Numbered from the stretch's first letter, positions 7,848 through 16,550 are shown. The stretch is 64,000 bases of DNA from Bacteroidia bacterium (GCA_022072225.1 JAJVIC010000009.1:713746-777745), one strand, 5' to 3'. The notes: generated by a model from the letters alone, not told the origin. Numbers and translations: made by a program.

Positions 7848-8984
7848 ATGAATTTCTTTGATTTTACCACTGACAGTAATGGACTAATTGTATTTTCTGT
7901 TTTTGCAGCAGTGCTGCTGATTCAGCTTTTTTATTATTTGTTTTTTTATTCGCGACTGGCTTTTTATAAACCAAAAGAGATTAACAAATCAACAGAGCCT
8001 GTTTCCGTAATCATTTGTGCAAGAAATGAAGAAGACAACCTGCGCGAAAACCTCCCCTTAATACTGGCTCAGGATTTTCCCGATTTTGAAGTAATTGTTG
8101 TAAATGACCGCAGTTACGATGGTTCGTATGATTTGCTCAAAGATATGGCTGAGGCAAATCCTAAATTAAAACTAATAAACATTGACGAAGATGTGATTGT
8201 TTCGGGAAGCAAAAAATTTGCGCTTACATTAGGAATAAAAAAATCGGCAAACGATATTTTATTACTGACCGATGCAGATTGCAAGCCTGCTTCGGCTCAA
8301 TGGATTTCGCAGATGCAGAGCCGTTTTTCTGAGAAAACAGATATAGTTTTGGGGGTGGGTGTTTACCGTAAAAAAGATTTCAGCTTATTGAATATGCTTA
8401 TCAGGTTTGATACGTTTCTGACAGCGCTCCAATATCTGAGTTACTCGCTGGCCGGTCAAACTTACATGGGAGTTGGAAGAAACCTTGCTTATCGAAAGCA
8501 CTTGTTTTTTGATAACAAAGGTTTTGGTTCGCATAATCATATCCGTTCAGGCGATGATGATCTTTTTATCAATGAAGTAGCGCATAAAGCAAAAGTTAAT
8601 GTTTCCGTTTCTGCAGATAGCCAGACCCTTTCCGCACCTAAAACAACCTGGAGCGAATGGTTTCAACAAAAACGGAGGCATCTCACTACAGGACCATTGT
8701 ACAAAACCAGACACCAGTTTATCCTGGGTGTATTTATGTTTAGTCAGCTACTGTTTTATCCTGTTTTTATAGCGTTGCTGTTTATGCAATACAATACCAT
8801 GCTGGTTGTTTCATTATTTGCATTACGGTTAATTATACAAATACTCGTATTTGCTAAAGTTATGAAAACGCTGAATCAACGTGATTTATTACTAATTTCG
8901 CCCGTAATTGATTTTATACTTCCTTATATTATGGTATCATTATCAGTTTCAAACATGCTAGTTAAACCCCCAACATGGAAGTAA
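7848..8984 (+). CDS. Family 2 glycosyltransferase, membrane-anchored
   Basis: A 378-residue processive-type GT2. One N-terminal helix (GLIVFSVFAAVLLIQLFYYLFFY) precedes the GT-A domain: SVIICARNEEDNLRENLP, VIVVNDRSYDGS, LLLTDADCKPAS (the DxD-like acidic motif) and a QKRRHLTTG motif near residue 275 that recalls the QxxRW signature. Two or three C-terminal helices follow. It probably elongates or modifies a lipid or polysaccharide at the inner membrane; the acceptor is unknown. Its end overlaps the sigma factor start by ten bases, so the two are co-transcribed. Confidence 0.85.
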   Translation: MNFFDFTTDSNGLIVFSVFAAVLLIQLFYYLFFYSRLAFYKPKEINKSTEPVSVIICARNEEDNLRENLPLILAQDFPDFEVIVVNDRSYDGSYDLLKDMAEANPKLKLINIDEDVIVSGSKKFALTLGIKKSANDILLLTDADCKPASAQWISQMQSRFSEKTDIVLGVGVYRKKDFSLLNMLIRFDTFLTALQYLSYSLAGQTYMGVGRNLAYRKHLFFDNKGFGSHNHIRSGDDDLFINEVAHKAKVNVSVSADSQTLSAPKTTWSEWFQQKRRHLTTGPLYKTRHQFILGVFMFSQLLFYPVFIALLFMQYNTMLVVSLFALRLIIQILVFAKVMKTLNQRDLLLISPVIDFILPYIMVSLSVSNMLVKPPTWK

Positions 8985-9649
8985 ATATGGCAGAAAGTCA
9001 GGAACCATCAGCAGAAAATAAAGCCCCGGAAGCAGCAGGTTCTGAAGCAGGAACAAACCTTTCGGAAAAGGCTGTATATGACTACAAACTTGTTTTGCAG
9101 GCGCGTGACCATGGGAACCAAAATGCTTATGCTGAGCTAATGGAGCGTTACCGCGATTCCATTTATTTTATGCTGCTTAAAATGGTGAATAATAAGGATG
9201 ATGCAGACGATTTGACTATTGAAGCCTTCGGAAAAGCATTTAATAAACTGCACCAATACACACCCAATTATGCTTTCAGCACCTGGCTGTTTAAGATTGC
9301 ATCCAATAATTGCATTGACTTTATCCGTAAAAAGAAAAAGCAAACCTACTCACTTGACAAAGGTTTTGAAGGCAGCGATGGCAGCGAAATGATGATTGAA
9401 GTAAAAGCCAACGTACTCGACCCTGAAGAAAGTTATATCAAGAAACAGAAAACCCGCCTGATGCGCGAAGTGGTTGAAAAACTGAAACCACGCTATCGTA
9501 CTTTAGTTGAGTTACGTTACTTTAAAGAATACTCTTACGAAGAAATTTCAGTGGAACTTGACCTTCCGCTTGGAACAGTAAAAGCGCAACTTTTCCGCGC
9601 CCGTGAGTTTCTTTACAATATCATGAAAAATTCGGAAGGGAAGATTTAG
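8975..9649 (+). CDS. RNA polymerase sigma factor, sigma-70/ECF family
   Basis: A 224-residue group 4-type sigma factor. Region 2 spans about residues 45-115 (AYAELMERYRDSIYFMLLKMVNNKDDADDLTIEAFGKAF as a sequence of motifs, then FSTWLFKIASNNCIDFIRKKKK). Region 4 spans about 160-215 (LVELRYFKEYSYEEISVELDLPLGTVKAQLFRAREFL), the DNA-binding helix-turn-helix. An acidic, Ala/Glu-rich tail of about 30 residues precedes region 2. No anti-sigma gene is adjacent; the partner upstream is a glycosyltransferase. The start overlaps that gene; a second ATG at 8987 is an alternative. Its regulon cannot be inferred. Confidence 0.88.
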   Translation: MEVNMAESQEPSAENKAPEAAGSEAGTNLSEKAVYDYKLVLQARDHGNQNAYAELMERYRDSIYFMLLKMVNNKDDADDLTIEAFGKAFNKLHQYTPNYAFSTWLFKIASNNCIDFIRKKKKQTYSLDKGFEGSDGSEMMIEVKANVLDPEESYIKKQKTRLMREVVEKLKPRYRTLVELRYFKEYSYEEISVELDLPLGTVKAQLFRAREFLYNIMKNSEGKI

Positions 9650-9687
9650 TACCCTTTTTCTAAAGCGAAAGTAGATATAGAAAATTC

Positions 9688-9695
9688 TATCTTTG
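9688..9695 (+). promoter_or_regulatory. -7 box for the toxin-antitoxin operon
   Basis: TATCTTTG matches the TAnnTTTG element exactly, 21 bases before the antitoxin ATG. No TTTG stands at the expected -33 distance, so it is a partial match, compatible with an autoregulated promoter. Confidence 0.45.
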
Positions 9696-9716
9696 TTATA
9701 TCAAAAATAATCAACC

Positions 9717-9953
9717 ATGTCGGCAGCAGAATTAAACGGAATAAAACTAAGTCTTATTGCATGGATTAACCAGCTTTCAGATGTGGATGTTATTTCATTT
9801 CTTGACGGTTTGCGTAAATCACGAGCAAAAGAAGATTGGTGGGATGAATTGTCGGACTTGCAAAAGAAACAAATTTTACAAGGATTGAAAGATGCTGAGA
9901 CTGGCAAGTTGTTGAGTTCAGACGAATTTTGGAATAAGCTGAAAAATGCCTGA
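9717..9953 (+). CDS. Antitoxin component of a RelE/ParE-type toxin-antitoxin pair (putative)
   Basis: A 78-residue, mostly helical acidic protein. Its middle reads DWWDELSDLQKKQILQGLKDAETGKLLSSDEFW. This pattern (a helix followed by a glycine turn and a D/EEF/W end) is common in small antitoxins encoded directly before RelE/ParE toxins in Bacteroidota. No separate DNA-binding fold is obvious. The stop overlaps the next start by eight bases, which fixes the pair as a unit. Function rests on size, composition and context. Confidence 0.7.
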   Translation: MSAAELNGIKLSLIAWINQLSDVDVISFLDGLRKSRAKEDWWDELSDLQKKQILQGLKDAETGKLLSSDEFWNKLKNA

Positions 9954-10251
9954 TAAAAAGCCGTTGCCGGTTTTGTGGACAAACAGCTCATTAGACAACG
10001 CTCGTTCGATAAAAAAATATCTGTTACATAAATTCACTCAAAAAGAAGTGAATGTTTTTTTTGCACTTCTTATTGCTTTTGAAAAAGCAGTAAGTTTATT
10101 TCCAAAGCTATATCCTGTTTCAAGTCAGCAACGCCAGATAAGGAGGGCTGTTTTGAGTAAAGAGCTTTCTGCATTTTACAAAATTTCAAAAAATGGAATT
10201 CATGTGCTTGCTCTTATTGATAATCGTTGCGATAGTTCTGAATGGCATTAA
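9946..10251 (+). CDS. RelE/ParE family toxin (putative)
   Basis: A 101-residue basic protein with the small RelE/ParE layout: an N-terminal strand (PVLWTNSSLDNARSIKKYLL), two helices, then IRRAVLSKELSAFYKISKNGIHVLALIDNR, where strands end in a family-like ALIDNR. Members either cleave mRNA on the ribosome (RelE) or poison gyrase (ParE); I cannot tell which. It is inserted between the sigma factor and rsmG, and its end overlaps a possible early rsmG start. It may be chromosomal and neutral or stabilise this region. Confidence 0.75.
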   Translation: MPDKKPLPVLWTNSSLDNARSIKKYLLHKFTQKEVNVFFALLIAFEKAVSLFPKLYPVSSQQRQIRRAVLSKELSAFYKISKNGIHVLALIDNRCDSSEWH

Positions 10252-10268
10252 AACAGCAACAAGCAACT

Positions 10269-10898
10269 ATGAATCCTTCGGATCTTATTACAACATATTT
10301 CCCAAATCTTTCCGAAAAACAAACTGAGCAGTTCGCTCGTTTACTGCCACTTTATCAAGACTGGAACAGCAAAATAAATGTCATTTCGCGTAAAGACATG
10401 GACCAGTTTTATGAGCACCATGTTCTGCACTCTTTAGGAATTGCTAAAGTGATGGAATTCAAACCAGGAACAAAAGTTCTGGATGTAGGAACAGGAGGAG
10501 GTTTCCCAGGAATTCCACTTGCTATTTTATTTCCGGAGACTGATTTTTTTCTTGTTGACTCAATCGGCAAAAAAATAAAAGTGGTAAATGCAGTTGCAGA
10601 AACAATCGGTTTGAAAAATGTAAGAGCGCAGCAAATCCGCGCAGAAGAACTGAAAGAGCACTTTGATTTTGTGGTAAGTCGTGCGGTAACTGAACTTCCG
10701 GTATTTCACGGTTGGGTAAAAAATAAATTCCGTAAACAAAATTTCAATGACTTACCCAATGGAATTCTCTATTTAAAAGGAGGTGATTTAACGGAAGAAC
10801 TAAAACCATTTTCAAACAAAATAAAAAGCTACGACCTGAAGAATTATTTCCGCGAAGAATTTTTTGAAACCAAGAAGGTGATTTATCTGCCGGCTTAG
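10269..10898 (+). CDS. rsmG: 16S rRNA (guanine(527)-N(7))-methyltransferase RsmG
   Basis: A 209-residue SAM-dependent methyltransferase (GidB) that modifies G527 of 16S rRNA near the decoding site. N-terminal helices have DWNSKINVISRKDMDQFYEHHVLHSLGI, a signature of the family, and the Rossmann part has VLDVGTGGGFPGIPLAI near residue 70, FLVDSIGKKIKVV and VVSRAVTELP. I start at the ATG at 10269 (MNPSDLITTYF); a start nine codons earlier overlaps the toxin gene. It ends four bases inside the converging ABC transporter gene. Confidence 0.93.
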   Translation: MNPSDLITTYFPNLSEKQTEQFARLLPLYQDWNSKINVISRKDMDQFYEHHVLHSLGIAKVMEFKPGTKVLDVGTGGGFPGIPLAILFPETDFFLVDSIGKKIKVVNAVAETIGLKNVRAQQIRAEELKEHFDFVVSRAVTELPVFHGWVKNKFRKQNFNDLPNGILYLKGGDLTEELKPFSNKIKSYDLKNYFREEFFETKKVIYLPA

Positions 10899-12703
10899 AG
10901 TGTAGCCGCTTCAAATTGCAGTTTACTCAAACTGCGGTAAAGCCCGTTTTCAGAAGCAATCAGTTGTTCATGCGTACCGCTTTCTATCACAACGCCTTTG
11001 TCAATCACCACAATTTTATCTGCTTTGCGTATAGTGGCCAGACGGTGAGCAATCACAAAAGAAGTTCTTCCAACCATCAGTTTATCCAATGCTTCCTGCA
11101 CCAGACGCTCTGACTCGGAATCCAAAGAACTTGTAGCCTCATCCAAAATAAGAATAGACGGATTTTTTAAAACCGCACGCGCAATGGCCACACGCTGGCG
11201 TTGTCCGCCCGAAAGTTTTATCCCGCGTTCGCCAACAACTGTGTCGTATTTTTCAGGGAAACTGTCAATGAATGTGTGTGCATTAGCTTGTTTAGCCGCT
11301 TCAATAATTTCTTCCATTGAGGCGTTTGGTTTTCCGTAGGCTATGTTTTCTCTGATAGTACCGCCAAACAATAAAACATCCTGAGGAACCATTGCCATTT
11401 GATTGCGCAAGTCTGTTAAACCATATTCTTTTGAGTCTTTGTCGTCAATTAAAATCTTGCCGCTTTCAGGTTCATAAAATTTAAGCAGCAGCGAAACAAT
11501 CGTAGATTTTCCTGCACCGCTGGGACCAACAATGGCTATCGTTTCTCCTTTTGCAGCATTGAACGAAAGGCTTTTTAAAACCTGTAATTCTTTTCTAGAA
11601 GGATAAGTGAAAGCCACATTTTCAAAACTAACTTTCCCTTCAATTTTTTTGCTGATTGCAGCTGTGCCTGATAAGTCAACTGTTTCTGTTTTTTCATCCA
11701 GAATTTCAACCAAGCGTTCGGTTGCTCCAATTGCTTTTTGAATTTGGGTGTATAGTTCAGCAAAGCCGCCAATGGATGCACCAACAAAAACAGTGTAAAA
11801 CACAAATGAAATCAGTTCACCGATTAATAAATCGCCTTTAATAACCAGCACTACGCCATACCAAACCATTGCCACCAGTGAGCCAAACAGACAAAAGATA
11901 ATGAAAGAGGCAAAAAGCCCCCGATACATGCCTACTTTAATAGCTTTCTGCGCTATTTCGTCAGCACTTTTTGCGTAGCGTTTAATTTCAAAAAATTCGT
12001 TGGCAAAGGCTTTTACATTGGTAATTCCCTGCAAAGTTTCTTCAATAATTGTGTTTGATTCGGCAACGGTATCCTGAACTTCGCGCGATGCTTTGCGGAT
12101 AAATCTTCCGAAATAAACCAATGCCAGTGCCACAAAAGGAATAATGGCAATCATCAACATCGTCAGTTTCGGAGAAATAACAATAAGGAAAGCGATACCG
12201 CCTATTATAATTACGAATTGCCTCAGAAATTCAGCAATAGTAGTTGTTAGTGTATCCTGAATCTGAACAATATCGGTACTCATGCGGCTATTCAGTTCAC
12301 CTACCCGTTTTTGACCGAAATAAGTCATGGGCATGGTTATTAATTTTGTATAAACAGCCTGTCGTAATCCTGCCAGCGTATTTTCGGTTACGTTTACAAA
12401 CAGGTAAACCCTGAAATAAGAGAAAACAGATTGTAAAAGAAGAATACCTATTAATGCAGCACCAAGCAGATTGGCGCTTTCCATATCTAATTTTCCGCCT
12501 CCGGTTGTGTCTACCATTTTCCCCATCAGCAGGGGGAATGCAAGGGCTGTAGCACTTGTTAAAGCAAGAAAAATAAGTCCGATTATGAATTTCCATTTAT
12601 GAGGACCCATAAATGATAAAATCCTGAACCCGGTTTTCAGCGAATCCTTGTTAATCTTTGCCTTTGGAAGGTCTTCGGTCTCTGTATTAAATCCTCTTGC
12701 CAT
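10895..12703 (-). CDS. MsbA-like ABC transporter, fused permease and ATPase
   Basis: A 602-residue half-transporter that would work as a homodimer in the inner membrane. Six transmembrane segments fill residues about 35-330, followed by the nucleotide-binding domain: Walker A GPSGAGKST near residue 395, Q-loop MVPQDVLLF, signature LSGGQRQRVAIARA, Walker B ILILDEATSSLD and the switch His in IAHRLATI. Order and length match exporters of lipid A (MsbA) or drugs. The substrate is not set by context: neighbours are rsmG (converging) and rpmH (divergent). All catalytic motifs are intact. Confidence 0.9.
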   Translation of the reverse strand: MARGFNTETEDLPKAKINKDSLKTGFRILSFMGPHKWKFIIGLIFLALTSATALAFPLLMGKMVDTTGGGKLDMESANLLGAALIGILLLQSVFSYFRVYLFVNVTENTLAGLRQAVYTKLITMPMTYFGQKRVGELNSRMSTDIVQIQDTLTTTIAEFLRQFVIIIGGIAFLIVISPKLTMLMIAIIPFVALALVYFGRFIRKASREVQDTVAESNTIIEETLQGITNVKAFANEFFEIKRYAKSADEIAQKAIKVGMYRGLFASFIIFCLFGSLVAMVWYGVVLVIKGDLLIGELISFVFYTVFVGASIGGFAELYTQIQKAIGATERLVEILDEKTETVDLSGTAAISKKIEGKVSFENVAFTYPSRKELQVLKSLSFNAAKGETIAIVGPSGAGKSTIVSLLLKFYEPESGKILIDDKDSKEYGLTDLRNQMAMVPQDVLLFGGTIRENIAYGKPNASMEEIIEAAKQANAHTFIDSFPEKYDTVVGERGIKLSGGQRQRVAIARAVLKNPSILILDEATSSLDSESERLVQEALDKLMVGRTSFVIAHRLATIRKADKIVVIDKGVVIESGTHEQLIASENGLYRSLSKLQFEAATL

Positions 12704-12731
12704 AAATTAAGGGGGCAAATTTAGTTTTAAA

Positions 12732-12762
12732 TTTGGTTGGAATGAAAATCGGACTATCTTTG
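12732..12762 (+). promoter_or_regulatory. Consensus Bacteroidota promoter for rpmH
   Basis: TTTG at 12732-12735, exactly 19 bases, then TATCTTTG at 12755-12762: a full match to the TTTG-N19-TAnnTTTG consensus recognised by the primary sigma factor of the phylum. It precedes the rpmH start by 83 bases, leaving an untranslated leader of about 75 nt. Confidence 0.85.
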
Positions 12763-12845
12763 CAGCCCGTTTAACGAAAAAGTAACAGCAAAATGAATTA
12801 GCCACGCTATTCCATGTGGCTTATAAAAAACAAATAATTTAACAC

Positions 12846-13004
12846 ATGAAACGTACATACCAACCCTCGGTAAGAAAAAGAAAGAACAAACATGGTTTCA
12901 GAGAAAGAATGGAATCTGCTAATGGCCGTAGAGTTTTGGCAGCACGCAGAGCAAGAGGTCGTAAGAAACTGACTGTTTCTGACGAGGGAAACCATAAAGG
13001 ATAA
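12846..13004 (+). CDS. rpmH: 50S ribosomal protein L34
   Basis: A 52-residue, very basic protein: [18 protein letters not shown], then [22 protein letters not shown], the invariant L34 pattern. The C-terminus is extended by SDEGNHKG, slightly acidic and longer than in E. coli (46 residues). It stands alone between a strong promoter and a hairpin terminator, not next to rnpA or dnaA, so this is not evidence for a replication origin here. Confidence 0.97.
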   Translation: MKRTYQPSVRKRKNKHGFRERMESANGRRVLAARRARGRKKLTVSDEGNHKG

Positions 13005-13024
13005 TTTATTTATATCTTATTTAT

Positions 13025-13050
13025 AAAGGCGTTCGAAGGACGCCTTTTTT
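13025..13050 (+). terminator. Intrinsic terminator after rpmH
   Basis: An 8-bp stem (13025-13032 with 13040-13047), a 7-nt loop and a run of six T ending at 13050. It reaches the stop codon of the converging gldD gene. Confidence 0.85.
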
Positions 13051-13646
13051 CATTTCCACTCAAAGGTGCTGATAAAACGGTCTACATCTTCCTTTATAAA
13101 TTTAATTACCGGTTGCAGCGAATCATTATTTGGCTTTACGGTGAAATACAAGGCTCCTCTTAAAAAGTGCTTGCTGCTGTCGGTAACAAAAAACTGAAGT
13201 GGTGAAGCTGCACCGCTTCCTTCTACATTGTAAATCAAACCGTAAACATTTTTATCGGGTTTGTTAATCAGTGTTTCTTCTATTGATGATGCTTTTGCAA
13301 TGTGTTTGTTGGTTAGTTCTCGCGCATCTTCAAGATATTGAACAACGTTACCATCAACTGATTTGTAGCTGATATGCAGCGTTCCCTTAAATTTCGGAAA
13401 ATTCAGATTTATCCAACAAGGCTCGGATAAGCCTTTTGTGTCATTCTCTACCGAAGAATAAACGGGATATTCAAAGGTAAAAGGGCAATCGGATTGATAG
13501 TTTTGGTATTTTTTTTCTGGCAGCTCTATCCTGAAAAAGCCTCTTGGTTTTGGGGTGTAATCTTCTTCTCCGCAAGAAGGCAAAAGATAGCAGGCAGTAA
13601 GCAGTAAGCAGCAAACAGCAGTGTTTTTTATGTAATCAGTTATCAT
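13050..13646 (-). CDS. gldD: Gliding motility lipoprotein GldD
   Basis: A 198-residue lipoprotein. The signal (CCLLLTACYLLPSC) ends in a lipobox cysteine at about residue 26. Just after it comes the family motif YTPKPRGFFRIELPEKKY, then CPFTFEYPVYS and PCWINLNFPKFKGTLHISYK. GldD is required for gliding in Flavobacterium and is found with the T9SS in many Bacteroidota; its exact biochemical role is not known. It overlaps gldE by four bases (ATGA), and this pairing with gldE supports both calls. Confidence 0.9.
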   Translation of the reverse strand: MITDYIKNTAVCCLLLTACYLLPSCGEEDYTPKPRGFFRIELPEKKYQNYQSDCPFTFEYPVYSSVENDTKGLSEPCWINLNFPKFKGTLHISYKSVDGNVVQYLEDARELTNKHIAKASSIEETLINKPDKNVYGLIYNVEGSGAASPLQFFVTDSSKHFLRGALYFTVKPNNDSLQPVIKFIKEDVDRFISTFEWK

Positions 13647-14977
13647 GAAATCGTTGCTTTTACTCTTTTTATTCTTTTGGTATCCACTGACTCTATGGTG
13701 AATTCGATATTGGCAAAATTTATTTTAGTGTTTTTTGGTGGTATTCTTCCTTCTTTTTCAAGAATAAAACCGGCCAGGCTGTCTGCTTCTCCTTTTGAAG
13801 CTTCAAATGCTTCTCCGTCAATACCTGTAATGCGGTAAAAATTGCTCAATGAAATTTTGCCTTCAAAAACAAAGTTGCGGTCGTCTAATTTAGAATAAAT
13901 AAGTTCATCGTCATCAAACTCATCGGCAATATCGCCTACAATTTCTTCCATTACATCTTCGAGCGTTACTATTCCTGATGTACCGCCATACTCATCTACA
14001 ACAACGGCAAGGTGTACTTTCGATTTCTGAAATTCAGACAAAAGGTCGTCTATCTTTTTGTTTTCGGGAACAAAGAACGGCTCGCGCATCAATTCCTGCC
14101 ATTTAAAATCATCATTCTTTTCCAAGTGGGCCAGCATATCTTTTGAATAAATGATTCCTACAACATTGTCAAATGATTCTTTGTAAACCGGAAGACGCGA
14201 ATAGCCTGCCTCTACCAACATTGGAAGTAACTCGGTAAACGGTGTATCGTGTTCAAGTGCTTTAACATCCATGCGCGGTTTCATAATTTGTTTTACTTCG
14301 GTGTTTCCGAATGTTACAATTCCGCGCAGAATTTTATGGTCTTCGGTTTCTATATTTTCTTTAGTTGATGTAAGTTCCAGTGCATGTGAAAGGTCGTCAA
14401 CCGAAATGTCGTGTCCTTTTTTAGCCAAACGTTTATCCACAATGTCAGAGAGAAAAACCAGCGAACGCGAAAAGCCCAGCCACCAAAAGAGATTGCGAAG
14501 AAAAAGTATCGGATAAACGATTAAAACTGCAAATTTTTCAGAAAAATGGTTGGCATAAATTTTTGGCATTACTTCCCCGAATAGCAAGATAATGAAGGTA
14601 ACCAACAGCACCTGTATAATCCAGCCCAGAATAGTCATTTCATCACCGGGAACAGAGAAAATGGAAGTGATGTAAGCCGACAGAATTACGATGCCTATGT
14701 TTACAAAATTGTTGGCAATAAGCAGTGTTGCAAGCAATCTTTTCGGGAATCGAAGCAGTTCGGCAACCATATTTTCGCTTTTAGAGTCGGAGGCTGCAAG
14801 TCGTTCGCGTTGTTGCTTTTTTAATGAAAAGAAAGCAACTTCTGCACCTGAGGTTATTGCAGATAAAATGATTAAAATAACCAGCCCAATGATACTTACC
14901 GTTAAACTGAAAACCTCTTCGGGAGCAACCGAAAAAAGTGAGGTAAGTAATAGTTGAGCAGCAGCGGGATCGTCCAA
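13643..14977 (-). CDS. gldE: Gliding motility-associated protein GldE (CNNM/CBS transporter-like)
   Basis: A 444-residue inner-membrane protein of the hemolysin C/CorC family. It has an N-terminal CNNM membrane domain (residues about 20-210, with SAITSGAEVAFFSL and NFVNIGIVILSAYI), two CBS modules (about 225-345, with MKPRMDVKAL, YSRLPVYKESFDNVVGIIYSKDML and VVVDEYGGTSGIVTLEDVMEEIVGDI) and a C-terminal CorC_HlyC domain (FVFEGKISLSNFYRI). Family members are linked to Mg/Co transport. GldE shares its operon with gldD and can compensate for weak gldD alleles in Flavobacterium. The start codon is TTG; an in-frame stop lies six codons upstream and no ATG fits. Confidence 0.88.
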   Translation of the reverse strand: MDDPAAAQLLLTSLFSVAPEEVFSLTVSIIGLVILIILSAITSGAEVAFFSLKKQQRERLAASDSKSENMVAELLRFPKRLLATLLIANNFVNIGIVILSAYITSIFSVPGDEMTILGWIIQVLLVTFIILLFGEVMPKIYANHFSEKFAVLIVYPILFLRNLFWWLGFSRSLVFLSDIVDKRLAKKGHDISVDDLSHALELTSTKENIETEDHKILRGIVTFGNTEVKQIMKPRMDVKALEHDTPFTELLPMLVEAGYSRLPVYKESFDNVVGIIYSKDMLAHLEKNDDFKWQELMREPFFVPENKKIDDLLSEFQKSKVHLAVVVDEYGGTSGIVTLEDVMEEIVGDIADEFDDDELIYSKLDDRNFVFEGKISLSNFYRITGIDGEAFEASKGEADSLAGFILEKEGRIPPKNTKINFANIEFTIESVDTKRIKRVKATIS

Positions 14978-14992
14978 GTTCGTTCTGTAAGA

Positions 14993-15430
14993 TTAAAATG
15001 GAAGGTCGTCTGTAGTGTTGCCCGAACTGGTTTGCGGAGCTTGTATTTCAGCTGCTTTTTGCTGTGCTGCTGCGCTCTGCGGATTTCCTTCGCCCGAAGT
15101 TTTTCCGCCAAGCATGGTTAAATCATCCGCAATTATTTCGGTGCTGTAGCGTTTGATGCCGTCTTTATCTTCCCAGGTGCGGGTTTTGATTTTCCCTTCT
15201 ATATAAACAGGGTTGCCTTTTTTCAGGTATTTCTCCGCAACCTCTGCAAGCCCGCGCCACAATACGATGTTGTGCCATTCGGTGTGTTCAATCTTGTTTC
15301 CGCTTTTGTCTTTGTAGGTTTCGGAGGTTGCAAGCGGAAAACTAACTTTGGTTACTCCGCCTTCCAAATGACGGACTTCAGGGTCTTTTCCCAGATTTCC
15401 GATTAGAATAACTTTGTTTACGCTGGCCAT
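14993..15430 (-). CDS. ssb: Single-stranded DNA-binding protein
   Basis: A 145-residue SSB. The OB fold fills residues 1-105 (MASVNKVILIGNLGKDPEVR, FPLATSETYKDKSGNKIEHTEWHN in part, YIEGKIKTRTWEDKDG). A flexible Gln/Ala/Ser linker follows, ending in the acidic tip DDLPF that recruits repair and replication partners. I start at the ATG at 15430; the frame is open further upstream but those residues do not look like SSB. It lies between mutY and gldE-gldD on the same strand, so transcription may run through all four. Confidence 0.95.
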   Translation of the reverse strand: MASVNKVILIGNLGKDPEVRHLEGGVTKVSFPLATSETYKDKSGNKIEHTEWHNIVLWRGLAEVAEKYLKKGNPVYIEGKIKTRTWEDKDGIKRYSTEIIADDLTMLGGKTSGEGNPQSAAAQQKAAEIQAPQTSSGNTTDDLPF

Positions 15431-15464
15431 GCCTGTATTTTTTTGAACTGCCAACAAACATACA

Positions 15465-16550
15465 TTAAATTTGAATAGTTTGCAATTGCCGTTCATTAAT
15501 ATACCGCTCCACCAGGCGAGGCAAAGCATAGTTCTCCAACTCGTTCAGGTTTACTTTTATCAGGCTTTTATTTTTTAAAGGCTTCTCAATTTGCAGTTCT
15601 AGAAAACGTGCATGAAGGTGCTGATGCGATAAAATATGTTTGTAGAATTTTGAAACCGAACGCACATGAAACTTGGTGTTCTCCACCATTGTTTTCAATT
15701 CCGGTGAACTTAAAATCTCCGTTTCAGAGGCTTTGTCTTTTGTTTCTATTAATGGGAAGTCATACAGGCCTTTCCAGATGTCTTTCTCTGTGCGTTGGTT
15801 CAGGTAAACAGTGTTTTTATACTGAATAACCAGGTAATTGAAATGCCTTGCTCTTACTGCCGTTTTCTTGGCTTTTACAGGAAGCTTATCAATTTGTTTT
15901 TCAGCAAAAGCATAACAGGAGTTTTGCAGCGGACAAACCATACAATCAGGATTTACAGGCTTGCATTGAATAGCCCCGAACTCCATTACCGCCTGATTAT
16001 AGGTGCCGGGATTTTTTTCATCAATTAACTGGTCGGCAAGCTTTGCAAATTTCTTCTTTCCTTCGGTGCTGTCAATAGCATCTTTAATTCCAAAGTAGCG
16101 CGAAAGCAGACGGTAAACATTGCCATCCACCACCGCATGTGGAAGCTCAAACGCTAATGAAGCAATGGCTGCTGCGGTGTAAGCACCCACGCCTTTCAGC
16201 TTCAGCAGTTCATTATAATCGGCAGGAAATTTTCCTTTGTGCAGTTCAGTTACCTGCTTTGCGGTGGTGTGCAGGTTTCTTGCTCTGGAATAATAACCTA
16301 ATCCCTGCCACAGTTTTAATACTTTGTTTTCGTCTGCCTTTGCCAGACTTTTTACATCCGGGAAGTTTTTCGCGAAGGCTAAATAATAAGGCATTCCCTG
16401 ATCAACACGGGTTTGCTGCAAAATAATTTCAGAAAGCCAGATAAGGTAAGGGTCTTTGGTGTTGCGCCAGGGAAGTTCGCGTTTATTGGCGTTATACCAT
16501 TTAATAAGGGTTTTGCCAAAGGCAGAAGTGTCTTGTTTTTTGGGTGGCAT
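15465..16550 (-). CDS. mutY: A/G-specific adenine glycosylase MutY
   Basis: A 361-residue base-excision enzyme removing adenine mispaired with 8-oxoguanine. Helix-hairpin-helix and GPD parts are present: LPWRNTKDPYLIWLSEIILQQTRVD as the N-terminal motif, LKGVGAYTAAAIASLAF as the hairpin, then VVDGNVYRLLSR with the catalytic Asp. The 4Fe-4S cluster motif C-x6-C-x2-C-x5-C is complete near residue 190 (CKPVNPDCMVCPLQNSC). A C-terminal NUDIX-like domain (residues about 225-355) recognises 8-oxoguanine. Nothing is missing. Confidence 0.94.
   Translation of the reverse strand: MPPKKQDTSAFGKTLIKWYNANKRELPWRNTKDPYLIWLSEIILQQTRVDQGMPYYLAFAKNFPDVKSLAKADENKVLKLWQGLGYYSRARNLHTTAKQVTELHKGKFPADYNELLKLKGVGAYTAAAIASLAFELPHAVVDGNVYRLLSRYFGIKDAIDSTEGKKKFAKLADQLIDEKNPGTYNQAVMEFGAIQCKPVNPDCMVCPLQNSCYAFAEKQIDKLPVKAKKTAVRARHFNYLVIQYKNTVYLNQRTEKDIWKGLYDFPLIETKDKASETEILSSPELKTMVENTKFHVRSVSKFYKHILSHQHLHARFLELQIEKPLKNKSLIKVNLNELENYALPRLVERYINERQLQTIQI

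Noticed and set aside
12807-12995. Minus-strand frame opposite rpmH
   Set aside because: It covers L34, whose sequence is unmistakable, and has no support of its own.
12846-13004. Chromosomal origin region suggested by rpmH
   Set aside because: rnpA, yidC and dnaA, the usual partners near oriC, are not adjacent; rpmH often lies elsewhere in Bacteroidota.
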